A stretch of DNA of 55,543 nt from a bacterium (GTDB lineage Bacteria; Patescibacteriota; Saccharimonadia; Saccharimonadales; UBA4665), in contig JAJZMC010000008.1 of NCBI GenBank assembly GCA_021803105.1, forward strand, positions 1-55,543, in the 5' to 3' direction. This document shows, piece by piece, positions 44,063-52,520 of the stretch (position 1 is its first letter; every line of letters starts with the position of its first letter). A program made the position numbers and the translations under genes. Below the pieces are notes generated by a model that searched no databases, was not told the DNA's origin, and saw only the letters and a program-made list of their open reading frames with translations.

Positions 44063-44830
44063 ATGAAAATATTTTTAATACTTATATTGTTTATTGTAAT
44101 AGTTGCAGTTTTATCTTGGTATTTAATATCAAAAGATAGGGGACAAAAAGAACCAGTTTCTATATTATGGCTTGCCTTTTTATTAGGAATAATTGGTGCA
44201 ATGGTAGCAATAATTACTGAAAATATTTTTGTTAATCCTAAAAATACTCAACCTGGTGCTTCGTTAACCAATATGTTCGGTAGTTTTTTAATTGTTGGAT
44301 TTATTGAAGAATTAATTAAATTTTTGCCACTGGCGATTTTTATATATAAGAAAAGTTATTTTAATGAGTTTACTGATGGAATAATTTATTTTGCTCTTGT
44401 TGGATTAGGTTTCGGTTTGCCAGAAAATATATTGTATGTATTATCATTTGGAACTTCTGCTGGAATCGGACGTCTTTTTTTGACACCATTTTTTCATGCT
44501 ACTACTGTTGCGATTGTGGGTTTTTATTTAATTAAGGTTAAAATAACTCATAGTTCATTTCGCGCAGTATTTTTAGCTTTTTTTGCTGTTGTATTACTTC
44601 ATGCACTATATGATTTTGGTTTAACTGCTACAAATAGTTTATTAACTTTAATGTCAATAATAATAACTGTGTTATTAAGTATTAATTTATTTATGATTTA
44701 TCATCGAGCTAGTAAACTTGACCAAGTATATGGTTTAGCAGAAGTCGGTTATAATAAGTACTGTCGTACTTGTGGATTATTAAACGAACATCACATGATG
44801 TATTGTAATAGGTGTGGTAATCGTACTTGA
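44063..44830 (+). CDS. PrsW-family intramembrane metalloprotease with C-terminal zinc ribbon
   Basis: 255 residues with about seven helices and PrsW motifs: FIEELIKFLPL (EExxK), LGFGLPENILYV (the family's E in a 'FAxxE' context), FFHATTVAIVG and VLLHALYDFG (histidines). PrsW cuts anti-sigma factors in Bacillus. The C-terminus adds CRTCGLLNEHHMMYCNRCG, a zinc ribbon not usual for the core family. A second zinc-ribbon membrane protein follows with overlap, so they may act together. Confidence 0.83.
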   Translation: MKIFLILILFIVIVAVLSWYLISKDRGQKEPVSILWLAFLLGIIGAMVAIITENIFVNPKNTQPGASLTNMFGSFLIVGFIEELIKFLPLAIFIYKKSYFNEFTDGIIYFALVGLGFGLPENILYVLSFGTSAGIGRLFLTPFFHATTVAIVGFYLIKVKITHSSFRAVFLAFFAVVLLHALYDFGLTATNSLLTLMSIIITVLLSINLFMIYHRASKLDQVYGLAEVGYNKYCRTCGLLNEHHMMYCNRCGNRT

Positions 44831-44838
44831 AAAATAAA

Positions 44839-45726
44839 ATGATTTGTCCAAATTGTAATTATGAAATTGATGAAAGTGAAATTTTTTGTGGTAATTGTGG
44901 TCAACAATTAAAACCTCAAACAATTAATTTTACTAATTATCAAATAAATCAATCACCTTTAGCAGCTAATATTGGTAGTAAAGTGTTACCTAATTATGCT
45001 TTATTAAAACAAATTCCCAGAATCAGTAAAAGTGTTTTTGTTTGTTTCTCTGCTGTCATATTAGCAGGGGTTACTCTATTATTTATTTCGCCGCTTGTTA
45101 GTCTAATATTTAGTTTAATTTCTATGATAGCTGCTACTTTTATTTCTAGACGTCATCATTTATTCTTAAAAATAACAGGAATTATTTTAGCATCAATTAT
45201 TGTCATTATTTCTGTTGGCTTATTTGTTTATAATTATGATCAAATAAAAATTACATCATCTCAGAACAAAAATTCATTTACTACTTTTAGTTCGGTGGTT
45301 AATACAAATTGTTATAGTTTTTCTTTTCCAACTATGCTTTATTTATCTAAAACGTTAAATAGTTGTTCAATTTTAGCTTATAATGGCAATTCGGTAAGTA
45401 CATCAACTGTCTTTTATAAAATAGTGTCGCTTAATGATGTAACGTTAAACTCCAGTAATTTTGTATCGTTAATAAAACCATTAATAATTAAGGACGTTAA
45501 TAAAAATCTTTCTACTTTTCATATTGTTAAAGAATTTAGTACAACTTTTGCCGGTAATTTAGCATATCAAATTATGGTTACTAATAATAAAAACAACGTA
45601 TCAATTATTGAAGAAGGAGTTTATCATCCTGCGACTTTCAATAATTTATTTGATATTATTTATGCTAGTAATGGTAAAAATTTAAGTTTAAATAATTTAC
45701 AATTGAGTTGGTTATGGAAAAATTAA
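44839..45726 (+). CDS. zinc-ribbon membrane protein
   Basis: About 295 residues: N-terminal zinc ribbon MICPNCNYEIDESEIFCGNC, linker, two or three membrane helices (about 65-90, 90-105, 110-135), then an outer domain of about 150 residues with no motif I know. ATG 44839 is chosen; the frame reaches a TTG at 44827 overlapping the PrsW TGA, possible by coupling. Candidate partner or substrate of the adjacent PrsW. Confidence 0.75.
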   Translation: MICPNCNYEIDESEIFCGNCGQQLKPQTINFTNYQINQSPLAANIGSKVLPNYALLKQIPRISKSVFVCFSAVILAGVTLLFISPLVSLIFSLISMIAATFISRRHHLFLKITGIILASIIVIISVGLFVYNYDQIKITSSQNKNSFTTFSSVVNTNCYSFSFPTMLYLSKTLNSCSILAYNGNSVSTSTVFYKIVSLNDVTLNSSNFVSLIKPLIIKDVNKNLSTFHIVKEFSTTFAGNLAYQIMVTNNKNNVSIIEEGVYHPATFNNLFDIIYASNGKNLSLNNLQLSWLWKN

Positions 45727-45995
45727 ATTCTAAAAACTTATTAAAACACATATTGCCAATTCTATTAATTGGTTTAATTTTACCAATGTTTATATTAGGT
45801 AATAATATTAAGATTAAATCATTTCGACATTTTGTTTTATCACCCATTTTAGTAATATCACAAAAAGATAATAGTGGTTTTGTACTTAGAACCAATTATA
45901 AAAATAATTTAATTAATAATAATTTACAGTTATATAAAAAAATAAATAAAACTGTGAAATATTTTGTGTTAGAAATTAAAGCTCAAAACAATTAA
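45714..45995 (+). CDS. hypothetical small membrane protein
   Basis: 93 residues with one membrane helix (about 10-30) and a basic outer part. Overlaps the previous gene's end by 13 nt, so translational coupling is likely. No family recognised. Its stop codon is the first three bases of the tRNA-Gly end copy at 45993-46003. Confidence 0.55.
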   Translation: MEKLNSKNLLKHILPILLIGLILPMFILGNNIKIKSFRHFVLSPILVISQKDNSGFVLRTNYKNNLINNNLQLYKKINKTVKYFVLEIKAQNN

Positions 45996-46003
45996 TATGG
46001 TGC
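45993..46003 (-). repeat. copy of tRNA-Gly 3' end (att-like)
   Basis: TAATATGGTGC equals 46815-46825, which spans the 3' end of tRNA-Gly (its TGGTGC is the end of the CCA tail and acceptor). Same orientation. Marks the far border of the islet 46004-46814. Confidence 0.55.
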
Positions 46004-46026
46004 AGTGTTCTTAACAAAGTCAGAAC
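46001..46026. repeat. 26-bp direct repeat, left copy
   Basis: Identical over 26 bp to 46646-46671 (starts TGCAGTG, ends TCAGAAC). Contains the short inverted repeat GTTCT-N10-AGAAC. Directly abuts the tRNA-end copy. The two copies enclose exactly the RelE/Phd-type TA pair and its promoter. Confidence 0.9.
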
Positions 46027-46034
46027 CGGTTTAG

Positions 46035-46340
46035 TTATTTTTCAAGTAATCTAACGTAGTCAGATCTAGCATATAGAATACGCAGTATATAAACTTCCTG
46101 ATCAGTAACTCTATATATTATTAAGTAGTTATCTACTATTAAATACCTATAGTTATCCAGTTTGGTGTCTATCGTTTTTAATCCAGCACCAAGCTCCGGA
46201 AAGTCTGATAGCTTTTGTGATGCATGAAGTATTTTATCGGCTATGTTATGTGCAGCAATTGGATTACCTAAATCATTGCTAATATAGTTAAATAAGTCGG
46301 CCAGATCTTTCTCCGCTAAAGGAGTAAATATAATTTTCAT
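46035..46340 (-). CDS. RelE/ParE-family toxin
   Basis: 101 residues: KIIFTPLAEKDLADLFNYIS, KLSDFPELGAGL, NYRYLIVDNYLIIYRVTDQEVYILRILYARSDY, the ParE/RelE core with conserved 'YR-lv-nYlI-Y-v'. ATGA overlap with the antitoxin. A gyrase (ParE) or ribosome (RelE) target cannot be told from sequence. Confidence 0.88.
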   Translation of the reverse strand: MKIIFTPLAEKDLADLFNYISNDLGNPIAAHNIADKILHASQKLSDFPELGAGLKTIDTKLDNYRYLIVDNYLIIYRVTDQEVYILRILYARSDYVRLLEK

Positions 46341-46585
46341 AAACTTATATTATATTTTTTTGAGATCTGATCTAAAGAAATGCCATTATCCTTTAGGGAT
46401 TTCTCTCCTTTTTGTATTTCTTTTAGCAAGTTTTCTACAGTTTTCTTATAATCATAGTCGTCTATCTTAGAGATTACATAACTACCCCGGCCATTACGCG
46501 TGAGGTAGACTGGCTTATTTACGTCTACTTTATTTAAGACTTCAGTATAGTTACGTAAATCTGAAATAGGTAAAATATTTGGCAT
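46337..46585 (-). CDS. Phd/YefM-type antitoxin
   Basis: 82 residues from MPNILPISDLRNYTEVLNKV, the Phd/YefM N-terminal fold, with PVYLTRNGRGSYVISKIDDY. The longer frame to 46699 is rejected: an SD GGAGG sits about 9 nt before ATG 46583-46585 and a promoter at 46607-46635 lies inside the longer frame. Unlike the other TA operons here, this one has a leader and SD. Confidence 0.87.
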   Translation of the reverse strand: MPNILPISDLRNYTEVLNKVDVNKPVYLTRNGRGSYVISKIDDYDYKKTVENLLKEIQKGEKSLKDNGISLDQISKKYNISL

Positions 46586-46606
46586 AATTATATTCCTCCA
46601 ATAAGT

Positions 46607-46635
46607 ATTGTAGCAATATATGCGTGCGAATACAA
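46607..46635 (-). promoter_or_regulatory. promoter of Phd/RelE operon
   Basis: Minus strand: TTGTAT (46630-46635), 17-bp spacer, TACAAT (46607-46612). Start near 46600, leaving a short leader that carries GGAGG. Confidence 0.65.
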
Positions 46636-46645
46636 CAGCAGTTGT

Positions 46646-46671
46646 TGCAGTGTTCTTAACAAAGTCAGAAC
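46646..46671. repeat. 26-bp direct repeat, right copy
   Basis: Perfect partner of 46001-46026, 645 bp away. The stretch 46672-46814 between it and tRNA-Gly shows no gene. Confidence 0.9.
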
Positions 46672-46819
46672 GATAATTACTATTATTTAGAACTATCATC
46701 TCTTATGAGTGGCTACAACCGATGGCAAACAATGCTAAAGTATACGTGCCGAGCTGGAAAAGGTTAGAACCTCTCTCCGACAGATACAAAAAGTCTCAAA
46801 AGAGGCCTTGCGTCTAATA

Positions 46820-46894
46820 TGGTGCGGGTGGCGGGAATCGAACCCGCATTACCAGTTTGGAAAACTGGGATAATGACCATTATATGACACCCGC
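46820..46894 (-). tRNA. tRNA-Gly (TCC)
   Basis: Acceptor GCGGGTG/CACCCGC, anticodon stem CCAGT/ACTGG with loop TTTCCAA, T arm GCGGG-TTCGATT-CCCGC, encoded CCA. The discriminator is A, whereas E. coli tRNA-Gly has U. Bears the RelE/Phd islet on the 3' side. Confidence 0.94.
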
Positions 46895-46924
46895 ATAGAT
46901 ATTCGTAAATTATATCATAGGAAA

Positions 46925-48451
46925 TTATATATCATGAAGAATAGTTATTCTGGCACCTAGATTGTTTAATCTATCAGCCAAATCTTCATAGCCTCGATTA
47001 ATCGTATAGACGTTTCTAAGTAATGAGGTACCGTTGGTGGCTAACATACCAATTAATAATAGGCTAGCTGGTCTTAGTGCAGGCGGACAGACAACTTCTG
47101 CGCTTGAAAACTTAGTTGGTCCAGTAATAAAAACTCGATGGGGGTCAGCTAATTCAATCGTTGCTCCAATTTTTGTTAGTTCAGTATAATAGATAGCTCG
47201 ATTTTCATACATCCAGTCATGTATTAGTGTTCTTCCTCTTGTGATACAAGCAATTAATACGAAATAAGGTATGTTGTCTGGATTAATACCTGGGTATAGG
47301 TTTGGATGAATTTTTTCTTCTAAAGCTTTTAGTGAATGATTGTGTGGAAAAATCGTAATATCACAAAGTTCAATCTCTCCATTATTTGCTTTATACGATG
47401 TTGATTTTTCATATTTTACACCCATTTTTGATAGTTTTAAGAGTTCTAGTGCTATCCATTGGTAAGGTACACGTTTAATCGTAATCTTTGAATTTGTAAT
47501 TATTGCGGAAGTAATAAAAAACATTGCTTCAATTGGATCTTCAGTTGGATAATAAGTAATATTTTTTTTAATTTTTTCTGTTATGCCTTTTATTTTAAGG
47601 AACGGAGTACCGATGCCTTCTATACTAATTCCAAGTTTTCTCAAAAAATATGATAAATCTTGTACCATATAATCACCACTAGCTCCATGGATTTGAATTG
47701 TTTGGTTAAGTTTCGCTGCCGCTAATAAGACGTTATTGGTGACAGTATTACCAGCTTCGTATAAAACAACCTCCTTAGGTATTTTCTTCTTAACATTAAT
47801 TTGATAGTTACCTTTAGATGCTTTTATGCTTAAACCAAATTCTTCTAATGCAAATAAATGTGGTGTTACAGTTCTTTCTCCTAATTTACAACCCCCAGCA
47901 TAAGGAATTTTAAAGTTTGCATTATCATGCATTAAAACTCCAATTAGCATTAAAACGGATCTTGTTTTTTTAGCGGCAACCGCATCAAGATTATTAAGTT
48001 TTAACTTTTCGGGTCGTTTAATTTCTAGATCATTATCATTTATCCATTTAACACTTACTCCAATACTTTCAAGTATTTCAATAATTCTATAAACTTCTTC
48101 GATTTTCGGGAAAGATTTAAAATGTGTTACACCGTAATTTAATAAACTAGCACATAAAAGAGCAACAGCTGCATTTTTACTTGTTTTTAATGATATTTCA
48201 CCTTTAAGTTTTGTATTACCTTCAATTCTTAAATTAACTTCATTGTTACTACTAATACTTAATAATTGTTTGTTTAAAACATCACTTATCCTACCTAGAG
48301 TTTCTATACTTAAATTTTGCTTACCATGTTCTATACGATTGACAGCTGATTGTGAAGTAGATAATCGTCTAGCAAATTCTGCCTGAGTTAAACCACGTTC
48401 TTGTCTTATTTGAGCAATTAACTGACCTATTTTAGTGTTAATTTGATTCAT
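46925..48451 (-). CDS. murA: MurA with N-terminal XRE HTH
   Basis: 508 residues. Residues about 5-62 form an XRE helix-turn-helix (IGQLIAQIRQERGLTQAEFARRLSTSQSAVNRIEHGKQ). Residues about 72-508 are UDP-GlcNAc enolpyruvyl transferase: KTSKNAAVALL (catalytic Lys), YAGGCKLGERTV (the Cys that fosfomycin attacks, in GGC) and VCPPALRPASLLLIGML. First committed step of peptidoglycan synthesis. Full-length MurA is about 420 residues, so the HTH is a true extra. A TATAAT box ends 10 nt before the ATG. The fusion could let the enzyme bind DNA. Confidence 0.9.
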   Translation of the reverse strand: MNQINTKIGQLIAQIRQERGLTQAEFARRLSTSQSAVNRIEHGKQNLSIETLGRISDVLNKQLLSISSNNEVNLRIEGNTKLKGEISLKTSKNAAVALLCASLLNYGVTHFKSFPKIEEVYRIIEILESIGVSVKWINDNDLEIKRPEKLKLNNLDAVAAKKTRSVLMLIGVLMHDNANFKIPYAGGCKLGERTVTPHLFALEEFGLSIKASKGNYQINVKKKIPKEVVLYEAGNTVTNNVLLAAAKLNQTIQIHGASGDYMVQDLSYFLRKLGISIEGIGTPFLKIKGITEKIKKNITYYPTEDPIEAMFFITSAIITNSKITIKRVPYQWIALELLKLSKMGVKYEKSTSYKANNGEIELCDITIFPHNHSLKALEEKIHPNLYPGINPDNIPYFVLIACITRGRTLIHDWMYENRAIYYTELTKIGATIELADPHRVFITGPTKFSSAEVVCPPALRPASLLLIGMLATNGTSLLRNVYTINRGYEDLADRLNNLGARITILHDI

Positions 48452-48533
48452 GATGGCATTAATTATACCATATTGGGTAATATTTAGTTTTATATTTTTT
48501 AGTAGTCGTATTACTTAACTTGAGGTAAAATAG

Positions 48534-49814
48534 ATGATGATGAAAGATTTTAAAATACAACAGTTAATTGAGTTTGAAACTCAACGTCAAAGAGAAGGTT
48601 TAGAATTAATACCATCAGAAAATTATGTTAGTCGAGAAGTTTTAGAAGCTATGGGTAGCGTTTTGACTAATAAATATTCAGAAGGTTATCCAGGTAAAAG
48701 ATATTATGGTGGACAAGAAAATATTGATCAAATAGAGCAACTAGCTATTGATCGAGCTAAAAATTTATTTAAGGCAGATCATGCTAATGTTCAGCCCCAT
48801 TCGGGTGCGCCAGCCAATGAAGCAGTATATAGTGCTTGGTTAGAACCAGGTGATACTATTTTGGCTATGGATTTATCTCATGGTGGTCATTTAACTCACG
48901 GTGCACCAGTTACTAGATCAGCTAAACTTTATAATTTTATTCGTTATAAAATGAAAGATATTACGACCGGTGAGATTGATTATGAAGAGTTAAGTCAGTT
49001 AGCTTATAAATATAAGCCAAAAATTATTTTAGTTGGATACAGTTCATATCCGAGAGAAATTGAATATGATAAAGTTGCCAGTATAGGTAATGAAGTAGGA
49101 GCTTTATTGATGGCTGATATGGCTCATATTGCAGGTTTGATAGTCGGTGGAGTTGCCAAGAATCCTTTTGATTATGGATTTCATGTCATTACATCTACGA
49201 CACATAAAACATTACGAGGTCCACGTGGTGGTCTAATTTTAACTAAAGGGATAGTTAGTAATTCTTTAAAAGTACCTGAAACAACAATTACAAATATACC
49301 AACTTTAATTGATCGTGCTGTTTTTCCTGGTATGCAAGGTGGTCCACATGAACATATTATTGCCGCTAAGGCCGTTTCTTTCTATGAAGCACTTCAGCCT
49401 GATTTTAAAGTTTATGCCAAGCAAATTATTGATAATGCTCAAGTTTTAGCTTCCTCTTTAAAAGATAGAGGATTTTATTTAATTACCGGTGGAACATCTA
49501 ATCATATGATGGTAGCAGATGTTTATCAAAGTTTTAATTTAACAGGTGATGTTGTGCAAGAAACGTTAGATTCTATTGGATTAACTTTAAATAAAAATAT
49601 TATTCCAGACGATAAACTTTCTTCTTTTAAACCAAGTGGTATTAGACTTGGTACTCCGGCTATTACTACCCGTGGTCTTAAAGAAAAAGAGATGGAACAA
49701 ATAGCTGAGTGGATGAGTATAGCAATTAAAAACCATAATAACAGTCAATTATTAAAAGATCTTAAGAAAGAAATTACTAACTTTTCTTTACAATTTCCAT
49801 TACCGAGTGATTAG
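48534..49814 (+). CDS. glyA: serine hydroxymethyltransferase
   Basis: 426 residues. PLP enzyme converting serine and THF to glycine and methylene-THF. ELIPSENYVSREVLEAMGS, NKYSEGYPGKRYYGG, MADMAHIAGLIVGG, TTHKTLRGPRGG (PLP Lys) and the C-terminal RLGTPAITTRGL are canonical. Three ATGs in tandem (48534, 48537, 48540); SD GAGG at 48522-48525 favours the first or second. Convergent overlap of 15 nt with murB. Confidence 0.96.
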   Translation: MMMKDFKIQQLIEFETQRQREGLELIPSENYVSREVLEAMGSVLTNKYSEGYPGKRYYGGQENIDQIEQLAIDRAKNLFKADHANVQPHSGAPANEAVYSAWLEPGDTILAMDLSHGGHLTHGAPVTRSAKLYNFIRYKMKDITTGEIDYEELSQLAYKYKPKIILVGYSSYPREIEYDKVASIGNEVGALLMADMAHIAGLIVGGVAKNPFDYGFHVITSTTHKTLRGPRGGLILTKGIVSNSLKVPETTITNIPTLIDRAVFPGMQGGPHEHIIAAKAVSFYEALQPDFKVYAKQIIDNAQVLASSLKDRGFYLITGGTSNHMMVADVYQSFNLTGDVVQETLDSIGLTLNKNIIPDDKLSSFKPSGIRLGTPAITTRGLKEKEMEQIAEWMSIAIKNHNNSQLLKDLKKEITNFSLQFPLPSD

Positions 49815-50846
49815 TGGTAATATTTCTGGTTCTTGGATTAAAGTTATACCAGTTTTTTGATGAACAGCTTTGATGATTTTATCTCGGAAAATTTCTAAAT
49901 CAGCAGTTGAATGAGCTTTTTCGTTTATTAAAATAAGTGGTTGTTTTTCCCATGTTGCCATACCTGTTTGCCAATCATGATAGTCTTTAAACCCAGCAAA
50001 CTCTATTAACCAAGCGGCTGAAATTTTTAAACTCTCTTCTGAGTGTTTCCAGTGGGGAATTTGTTGATTTAAAGTTTTCTGAAGTAAGAAAAAATCAGCA
50101 TAACTAATTATTGGGTTAACAAAAAATGAGCCACAGTTAGCTATTTTATTTGGATCTGGTAATTTCGCCGCTCTTATATTTTGAACAATTTGTCTAAGTA
50201 TTTGAGGTGTAATTTCATTAATTTGATGTTCTTTTATATATTCTTCAATAACTGAGTAAAACGGTGCTGCCGGATTTTGTTTTTTTAAATTAATTGTAAT
50301 TGCAGATATTAAATATCTGCCTGGTTCATGATTTTTAAATAAACTAGAACGGTAACCTAATAAACATTGGCTAGCGGATAAAATAACATAATCTGATATT
50401 TTTATATCAAAGGCTTCAACATTAAGTAAAGAGTCTACTATTTCTTGTCCATACGCACCAATGTTTTGAATGACGGTTGCACCAACAGTACCCGGGATAC
50501 TACTGAGTGCTTCTATGCCAGTCAAACCCATATTAACGGTTTGTTCTACAATTTTGTCCCAGTTTTCACCAGATCCAATAGTTAAATAAAAATTATCTGG
50601 TCTATCGTTAGATATTTTGAGTCCTGATATTTTGTTAACTATCAGCAGACCATTAAAACCATCGTCTGACCATATAATATTATTACCACCACCTATCATA
50701 ATAGTTTTTAAGTTATTTTTTTGAGCCCAAGATAGTGCTTCAAGTAAGTCCATTCTAGTAGTTACCTGACAAAGGTATTTAGCCTTACCGCCTAGTTTCA
50801 TGCTTGAATAATCTTTTAATGAAATATTTTGCCGAATGTTAATCAT
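49800..50846 (-). CDS. murB: UDP-N-acetylenolpyruvoylglucosamine reductase MurB
   Basis: 348 residues. FAD enzyme for the second peptidoglycan step. SSMKLGGKAKYL, MIGGGNNIIWSDDGFNGLLI (FAD), LSSIPGTVGATVIQNIGAYGQEI, GYRSSLF, CGSFFVNPIIS (catalytic Ser) and an AAWLIEFAGFKDY segment before the C-terminal Glu point to the longer, E. coli-like type. TATAAT upstream (about 50855-50860, minus) ends 8 nt before the ATG. Confidence 0.95.
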   Translation of the reverse strand: MINIRQNISLKDYSSMKLGGKAKYLCQVTTRMDLLEALSWAQKNNLKTIMIGGGNNIIWSDDGFNGLLIVNKISGLKISNDRPDNFYLTIGSGENWDKIVEQTVNMGLTGIEALSSIPGTVGATVIQNIGAYGQEIVDSLLNVEAFDIKISDYVILSASQCLLGYRSSLFKNHEPGRYLISAITINLKKQNPAAPFYSVIEEYIKEHQINEITPQILRQIVQNIRAAKLPDPNKIANCGSFFVNPIISYADFFLLQKTLNQQIPHWKHSEESLKISAAWLIEFAGFKDYHDWQTGMATWEKQPLILINEKAHSTADLEIFRDKIIKAVHQKTGITLIQEPEILPLITR

Positions 50847-50948
50847 ATATAAATATTATACGATTAAATGATAATACCTAAGAATATGAATAAAATATAT
50901 ATAATTTAATCTGTTAACCTTGCAACTTTTAGTCTTAAAAGTTAATAT

Positions 50949-51527
50949 ATGATTATGTTGAATCCAAAATTAAATCAACCATATAAAGAGCTAGGCGAGT
51001 CGTTAAAAGCTTGGAGAGAAAAATTTCATGAGACAATTTCAGAAGTTTCAAATGCGGTTGAAATAGAAGTTGAAGTTTTAGAAAAAATTGAGCTGGGTAT
51101 AGATCGACCTAGTGAAGATATATTAGTCTTATTAATTAATCATTTTAAGTTAAAAGATAATGATGCTATGGCGTTATGGAAAATGGCTAACTATAACGAT
51201 AGTAATTTTTTTGATCCTAATTTACTTAACTCATCTATTAAAAATAATATACTTAATGGTGCAAGTTTAGTGATGGTTATGCCTGTTGATATAAGACCAT
51301 TATATTCTGATCAATTTGATGTATCAGTCGGTTCGTCTGGTATAGTTTTAAATTTTAACCAGAATTTACTAGATAATCAGGTACTACCAGTTGCTAGAGT
51401 TGGAGTTAGTTTTGAACAGGCAACTAATATTGTAAAATCTTTAGAGGCTGCTTTGCTTAAAGCTAAATACAATACTGGCCCTAAAAAATTAAATTCAACT
51501 AATAATAATGAAGCAACTAATTCTTAA
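50949..51527 (+). CDS. XRE HTH protein with DUF3467-like C-terminus
   Basis: 192 residues: XRE-like HTH (about 12-66: LGESLKAWREKFHETISEVSNAVEIEVEVLEKIELG) and a C-terminal part (MVMPVDIRPLYSDQFDVSVGSSGIVLNF; PVARVGVSFEQATNIVKSLEAAL) that resembles DUF3467-type domains. Probable DNA-binding regulator; target unknown. An in-frame ATG two codons on is also possible. Confidence 0.72.
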   Translation: MIMLNPKLNQPYKELGESLKAWREKFHETISEVSNAVEIEVEVLEKIELGIDRPSEDILVLLINHFKLKDNDAMALWKMANYNDSNFFDPNLLNSSIKNNILNGASLVMVMPVDIRPLYSDQFDVSVGSSGIVLNFNQNLLDNQVLPVARVGVSFEQATNIVKSLEAALLKAKYNTGPKKLNSTNNNEATNS

Positions 51528-51547
51528 GTACACATAAATTTTTAATA

Positions 51548-52129
51548 ATGACTGGTAGAACACATGATTTGGCGGCGATTTCTGCCCTTTTAGCTATTTT
51601 CATATATGAACCACTGATAGAGATAAGTTTATCAACATTATTTTTAGCTTTATTATTTAATCAAATTGGTGGTATTTTACCCGATATAGATCAACCAACT
51701 GCTCCGTTTTGGCGAAATTTACCAGTGGGTAAATTAATAGGTAAGATTATTGATAAAAGTTTACTTGGTGGTCACAGATTTTTGACACATTCATTACTCG
51801 GAGCTGTGATTTTTGGTGGATTATTTTATTTTGGATTACTATTTCTTAAATCAGCCATTTTAAGCATTAATGTAGGTATTATTTGGATATCATTTATGGT
51901 TGGTGTATTATCTCATCTTTTGTTAGATAGTTTTACTAAAGAAGGCATACCATTATTATTACCTATAACGAAAAAAATTGGTTTTCCGTTTAATAAACAG
52001 TTAAGGATTACGACTGGTAAATCAGTGGAATATTTAGTAGTTATACCAGTAATAATTTTTATAGATATTTTTTTAATATCATCAAATTATTCTTACATTA
52101 CTCATTTTTTTAAGTATTATATAATCTGA
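51548..52129 (+). CDS. YdjM-type membrane metal-dependent hydrolase
   Basis: 193 residues, about four helices. MTGRTHDLAAI, GGILPDIDQPTAPF, GHRFLTHSLLGA and GVLSHLLLDSFTKEG are the conserved His/Asp motifs of the LexA-regulated YdjM/YfhP family (DUF457). The substrate is unknown, possibly a membrane lipid. Follows the XRE gene by 20 nt. Confidence 0.83.
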   Translation: MTGRTHDLAAISALLAIFIYEPLIEISLSTLFLALLFNQIGGILPDIDQPTAPFWRNLPVGKLIGKIIDKSLLGGHRFLTHSLLGAVIFGGLFYFGLLFLKSAILSINVGIIWISFMVGVLSHLLLDSFTKEGIPLLLPITKKIGFPFNKQLRITTGKSVEYLVVIPVIIFIDIFLISSNYSYITHFFKYYII

Positions 52130-52204
52130 TAAAAAAATAAAACTTGAATTTTTAATTATTAAGTTTAATACTTATAATTATGTTAATAACTAAGGGAGAG
52201 AAAA

Positions 52205-52498
52205 ATGTTACAACTTTATTTATATAGTTTTATTGCTGGTTTATTTGGCGCCAATGGTGTACCTCATTTTATAAAAGGTATAATGGGTGAAAAATTTCAG
52301 ACACCTTTTTCGAAAGAATCATCGGCTGTTGTTAACGTTATCTGGGGATGGTTAAATTTTTTAATTGCTGGATTGTTATTATTTTTTGGCAATATACACC
52401 CTCATTTATTACGAGCTTTTGGTCTAACAGCAATCGGTGCTTTATTAATGGCTTGTCTTTTAGCTTATATGTGGGCTAAAAATTCATCTAAAAAATAA
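52205..52498 (+). CDS. hypothetical membrane protein
   Basis: 97 residues, three helices (about 3-18, 45-63, 68-90) with NGVPHFIKGIMGEKFQTPF between the first two. This PHF-KG-GE-F-TPF pattern looks like a conserved small family, but I cannot name a function. SD AAGGGAGAG is strong. Confidence 0.7.
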   Translation: MLQLYLYSFIAGLFGANGVPHFIKGIMGEKFQTPFSKESSAVVNVIWGWLNFLIAGLLLFFGNIHPHLLRAFGLTAIGALLMACLLAYMWAKNSSKK

Positions 52499-52520
52499 AT
52501 TGTTTTTATAATTTTTGTTA

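Noticed and set aside
45665-45895. 76-codon minus-strand ORF opposite the small membrane protein
   Set aside because: Antisense to 45714-45995, which has a better membrane-helix pattern and coupling to its upstream gene.
46586-46699. Extended N-terminus of the Phd-type antitoxin
   Set aside because: It contains the promoter and part of the 26-bp repeat; SD and family start both support 46585.
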